IMG/VR virus record: IMGVR_UViG_3300036835_000176
Location: 1-56,620 of that record
Strand: one strand, 5' to 3'
Source of the DNA: a virus
DNA: 56,620 nt
The notes below the pieces were generated by a model, which was not told where the DNA came from, searched no databases, and worked only from the letters and a program-made list of their open reading frames with translations. The position numbers were made by a program, and so were the translations under genes. The number at the start of each line of letters is the position of its first letter. Position 1 is the stretch's first letter. Positions 55,422 to 56,620 of the stretch are shown in pieces.

Positions 55422-55728
55422 GCAGATACGCCCCCTCCAGCACGTCCTTGTGCTGGCGCTCCCACTCACCCGGCGTCAGGCGGAACTCTTGATCGCCACG
55501 CGCGCAGTACCCTTCCGTGTCCCTGAAGTGGTTCAACTCCAGCACCGGTACCGGGCTGCTGACTGGCCAGTAGATACTGATGACCAGCCCGTTGTAGATG
55601 GCGCAGACGAGCGCGTGATGCGCGTCGGCGCTCAGGCGTGCGCGCCAGCCCTCAGCGGCGCTCAGTAGTTCGTTGCGGAGCGCGAGTTCTTCAGGCGACA
55701 GCTCGCGCATTGGTGGCAGAACGGACAT
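55411..55728 (-). CDS. Hypothetical protein
   Basis: 105 residues, GAAAGGAAA before ATG, overlapping the membrane protein start by eleven bases. Contains a helix (SPEELALRNELLSAAEGWRARL) and a mixed region (GLVISIYWPVSSPVPVLELNHFRD). Unknown; co-expressed with the membrane protein. Confidence 0.6.
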   Translation of the reverse strand: MSVLPPMRELSPEELALRNELLSAAEGWRARLSADAHHALVCAIYNGLVISIYWPVSSPVPVLELNHFRDTEGYCARGDQEFRLTPGEWERQHKDVLEGAYLHER

Positions 55729-55777
55729 GCTGGCGTTTCCTTTCAGGTGATATAGGCGGCTGTTTCAATCTCTGGTT

Positions 55778-55807
55778 AGTATATCGCCTAATCACCCATA
55801 ATGGCAA
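55778..55807 (-). promoter_or_regulatory. Sigma70-type promoter, leftward
   Basis: On the minus strand TTGCCA (55802-55807), 18-base spacer, TATACT (55778-55783). Drives 55728 and 55421. Back to back with the promoter at 55835, so the two share a control region. Confidence 0.75.
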
Positions 55808-55834
55808 CGCGCTAGACACGTATGTACCGCTATG

Positions 55835-55843
55835 TGGTATAAT
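55835..55843 (+). promoter_or_regulatory. Consensus extended -10 promoter, rightward
   Basis: TGTGG-TATAAT with a perfect -10 at 55838-55843. The -35 (GACACG) is poor, as is usual for extended -10 promoters. Drives the regulator operon through the circle join to 1537. Confidence 0.75.
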
Positions 55844-55891
55844 TTGCATAGTCATTTGCGCGATGCTAGACTGCCAGAAGGGAGAATGCGT

Positions 55892-56137
55892 ATGCAAGTC
55901 TGGAGTGAGGTAGAGGTGATGCAGACGTTACGGCAAGCGCGCGAAAAAGCAGGGCTGACGCGGGAGCAATTGGCGCAGAAAACGAACGGGCTGGTTACTT
56001 CCGGCACGATCTATCGCATTGAACGAGATAAGTCATCAGCGCTGCCTGCGGTGCGCGTCGCGCTGGCGCAAGCCTTAGGCGTAGCGGTATCCGCAATCGA
56101 ATGGCCTGCGAAGGAGCGCGATAGCGCTAGCGAGTGA
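55892..56137 (+). CDS. XRE-family regulator 1
   Basis: 81 residues from ATG 55892, seven bases after AGAAGGGAG; ATG 55886 is too close to that site. Helix-turn-helix at ~10-65 (LRQAREKAGLTREQLAQKTNG, SGTIYRIERDKSSALPAVRVALAQALGV), ending VSAIEWPAKE. A single-domain repressor like small Cro/CI or SinR proteins. Its target may be the divergent promoters just upstream. Confidence 0.8.
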   Translation: MQVWSEVEVMQTLRQAREKAGLTREQLAQKTNGLVTSGTIYRIERDKSSALPAVRVALAQALGVAVSAIEWPAKERDSASE

Positions 56138-56147
56138 GGTACGGGCG

Positions 56148-56366
56148 ATGCAGGCTCTAGCTGTGAGACCGCGCCCGCTTTCCGCTTTGCGCCTTGATAG
56201 CGGGCTGACGCAAGAGGAATTGGCATACCGTTCAGGCGTGCGCCTTAGCACGGTATGGCGTATCGAGCGCGCGAGGGTCGCGCCGTGGCCCAAGACACGG
56301 GCGAAGATTGCAGCGGCGCTAGGAGTGGACATCGCGGCGGTAGAGTGGCCGTCTAGGGAGGGGTGA
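56148..56366 (+). CDS. XRE-family regulator 2 (paralog)
   Basis: 72 residues. Same fold and ending as its neighbour (LRLDSGLTQEELAYRSGVRLSTVWRIERAR, AALGVDIAAVEWPSRE), so the pair came from a duplication. Starts ten bases after the first stop. The N-terminus lacks the first's extra helix. Two related repressors could form a switch or bind as a heterodimer. Confidence 0.78.
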   Translation: MQALAVRPRPLSALRLDSGLTQEELAYRSGVRLSTVWRIERARVAPWPKTRAKIAAALGVDIAAVEWPSREG

Positions 56367-56369
56367 GGC

Positions 56370-56620
56370 GTGAGTAATCCAGAGGAGCATATCAGCGGCA
56401 TTTACGCAATCCGCAACGCTACAACAGGGCGCGTCTATATTGGCAAGGCAACCAATATCGCAGTGCGCTGGATGGCTCACAGACGCCAATTGGCAAAAGG
56501 CGATCATATCAATAACGCGCTCCAAGAGGACTGGGACCGTTATGGCAAGGAGGCCTTTGAGTTCAGCATCCTTGAACGCGTTGAAGGAAACCGCGCGCTC
56601 AGTGAGGCAGAGGCGCGTCA
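56370..56620 (+). CDS. GIY-YIG endonuclease, N-terminal part (continues at base 1)
   Basis: GTG 56370 with GGAGGGG upstream. The frame runs off the end. It has ISGIYAIRNATTGRVYIGKATNIAVRWMAHR, the GIY, YIG and catalytic arginine motifs, and NALQEDWDRYGKEAFEFSILERV. The last bases encode EAEAR, which resume at base 1 as AEARHWASMSPEWRYN. Together 210 residues. It shares an operon with the two XRE regulators, unusual for a homing gene. Confidence 0.88.
   Translation, partial: MSNPEEHISGIYAIRNATTGRVYIGKATNIAVRWMAHRRQLAKGDHINNALQEDWDRYGKEAFEFSILERVEGNRALSEAEAR
56608..56620. repeat. Terminal 13-base repeat marking circular closure
   Basis: CAGAGGCGCGTCA is identical to bases 1-13. It joins the two halves of the GIY-YIG gene in frame, so it is best read as overlap of one circular sequence, not as a biological end. 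Confidence 0.85.

Noticed and set aside
1-56620. tRNA genes, CRISPR array, insertion sequence, diversity-generating retroelement
   Set aside because: I found no cloverleaf with a GGTTCRA arm outside coding DNA, no regular spacer-repeat array, no transposase and no reverse transcriptase. The repeats in the fibre and tape measure genes are coding repeats.

Overview
The window is a complete tailed-phage genome, or an excised circular prophage form. It carries a full HK97-type head and siphovirus-type tail set: small and large terminase, a portal-MuF fusion, prohead protease, major capsid protein, connectors, two tail tube proteins, tail chaperones, tape measure, hub, fibres and lysis genes. The last 13 bases repeat the first 13, and a GIY-YIG endonuclease gene reads through that join in frame, so the molecule closes to about 56,607 bp. 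The sequence is GC-rich with frequent strong AAGGAG-type ribosome sites. The endolysin tail and the secreted cargo proteins look most like proteins of Chloroflexota (Ktedonobacteria-like) or other GC-rich Gram-positive-type bacteria. That host guess is an inference.

Layout. (1) 55892 through the join to 1537, plus strand: two paralogous XRE-type regulators, the GIY-YIG endonuclease and three small genes, ending at a bidirectional terminator near 1612-1640. (2) 28379 down to 1702, minus strand: the late operon. From upstream to downstream it holds fibre-like proteins, terminases, portal, protease, capsid, connectors, two glycosyltransferases, tail genes, lysis. Three selfish or cargo insertions sit here: an HNH gene at 17641-18330, and a zinc-ribbon moron and a GIY-YIG homing endonuclease, both reading the opposite way at 10255-11530. 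(3) 28502-29494, plus strand: a tyrosine integrase followed by a highly structured 115-base element. (4) 41542 down to 29624, minus strand: winged-helix regulator, VRR-NUC nuclease, large serine recombinase, ribbon-helix-helix regulator, J-domain protein, DUF5131 protein, HNH, replication initiator, DnaC-like loader, Fe-S PD-(D/E)XK nuclease and small proteins. (5) 41717-52867, plus strand: early regulator, excisionase-like gene (minus strand), a run of tightly overlapping small genes, a Rad52-type annealing protein, a cytosine methyltransferase and a second methyltransferase. (6) 52868-55728: endonuclease VII-type HNH gene, secreted protein, membrane protein.

Control. A divergent promoter-operator region at 41543-41716 separates arms 4 and 5, much like a PL/PR switch. 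It has one near-consensus sigma70 promoter overlapped by a repeated GTTCTATAGG motif. Further promoters are visible at 30736, 38695, 42708, 44534, 55778 and 55835; several use an extended -10 of the form TGTGGTATNNT. Regulators of several classes (XRE pair, ribbon-helix-helix, winged helix, MerR-like) lie beside palindromes or repeats that could be their operators.

The most unusual signals are non-coding: a 181-base candidate RNA closed by a 28-position stem at 45007-45187, a pair of homologous leader RNAs at 52937-53071 and 53634-53770, and the double hairpin after the integrase. Two site-specific recombinases of different chemistry in one small genome is also notable. No stretch above 300 bases lacks a gene; the longest gaps are about 200-235 bases and are described individually. 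I saw no tRNA gene, CRISPR array, insertion sequence or reverse transcriptase.
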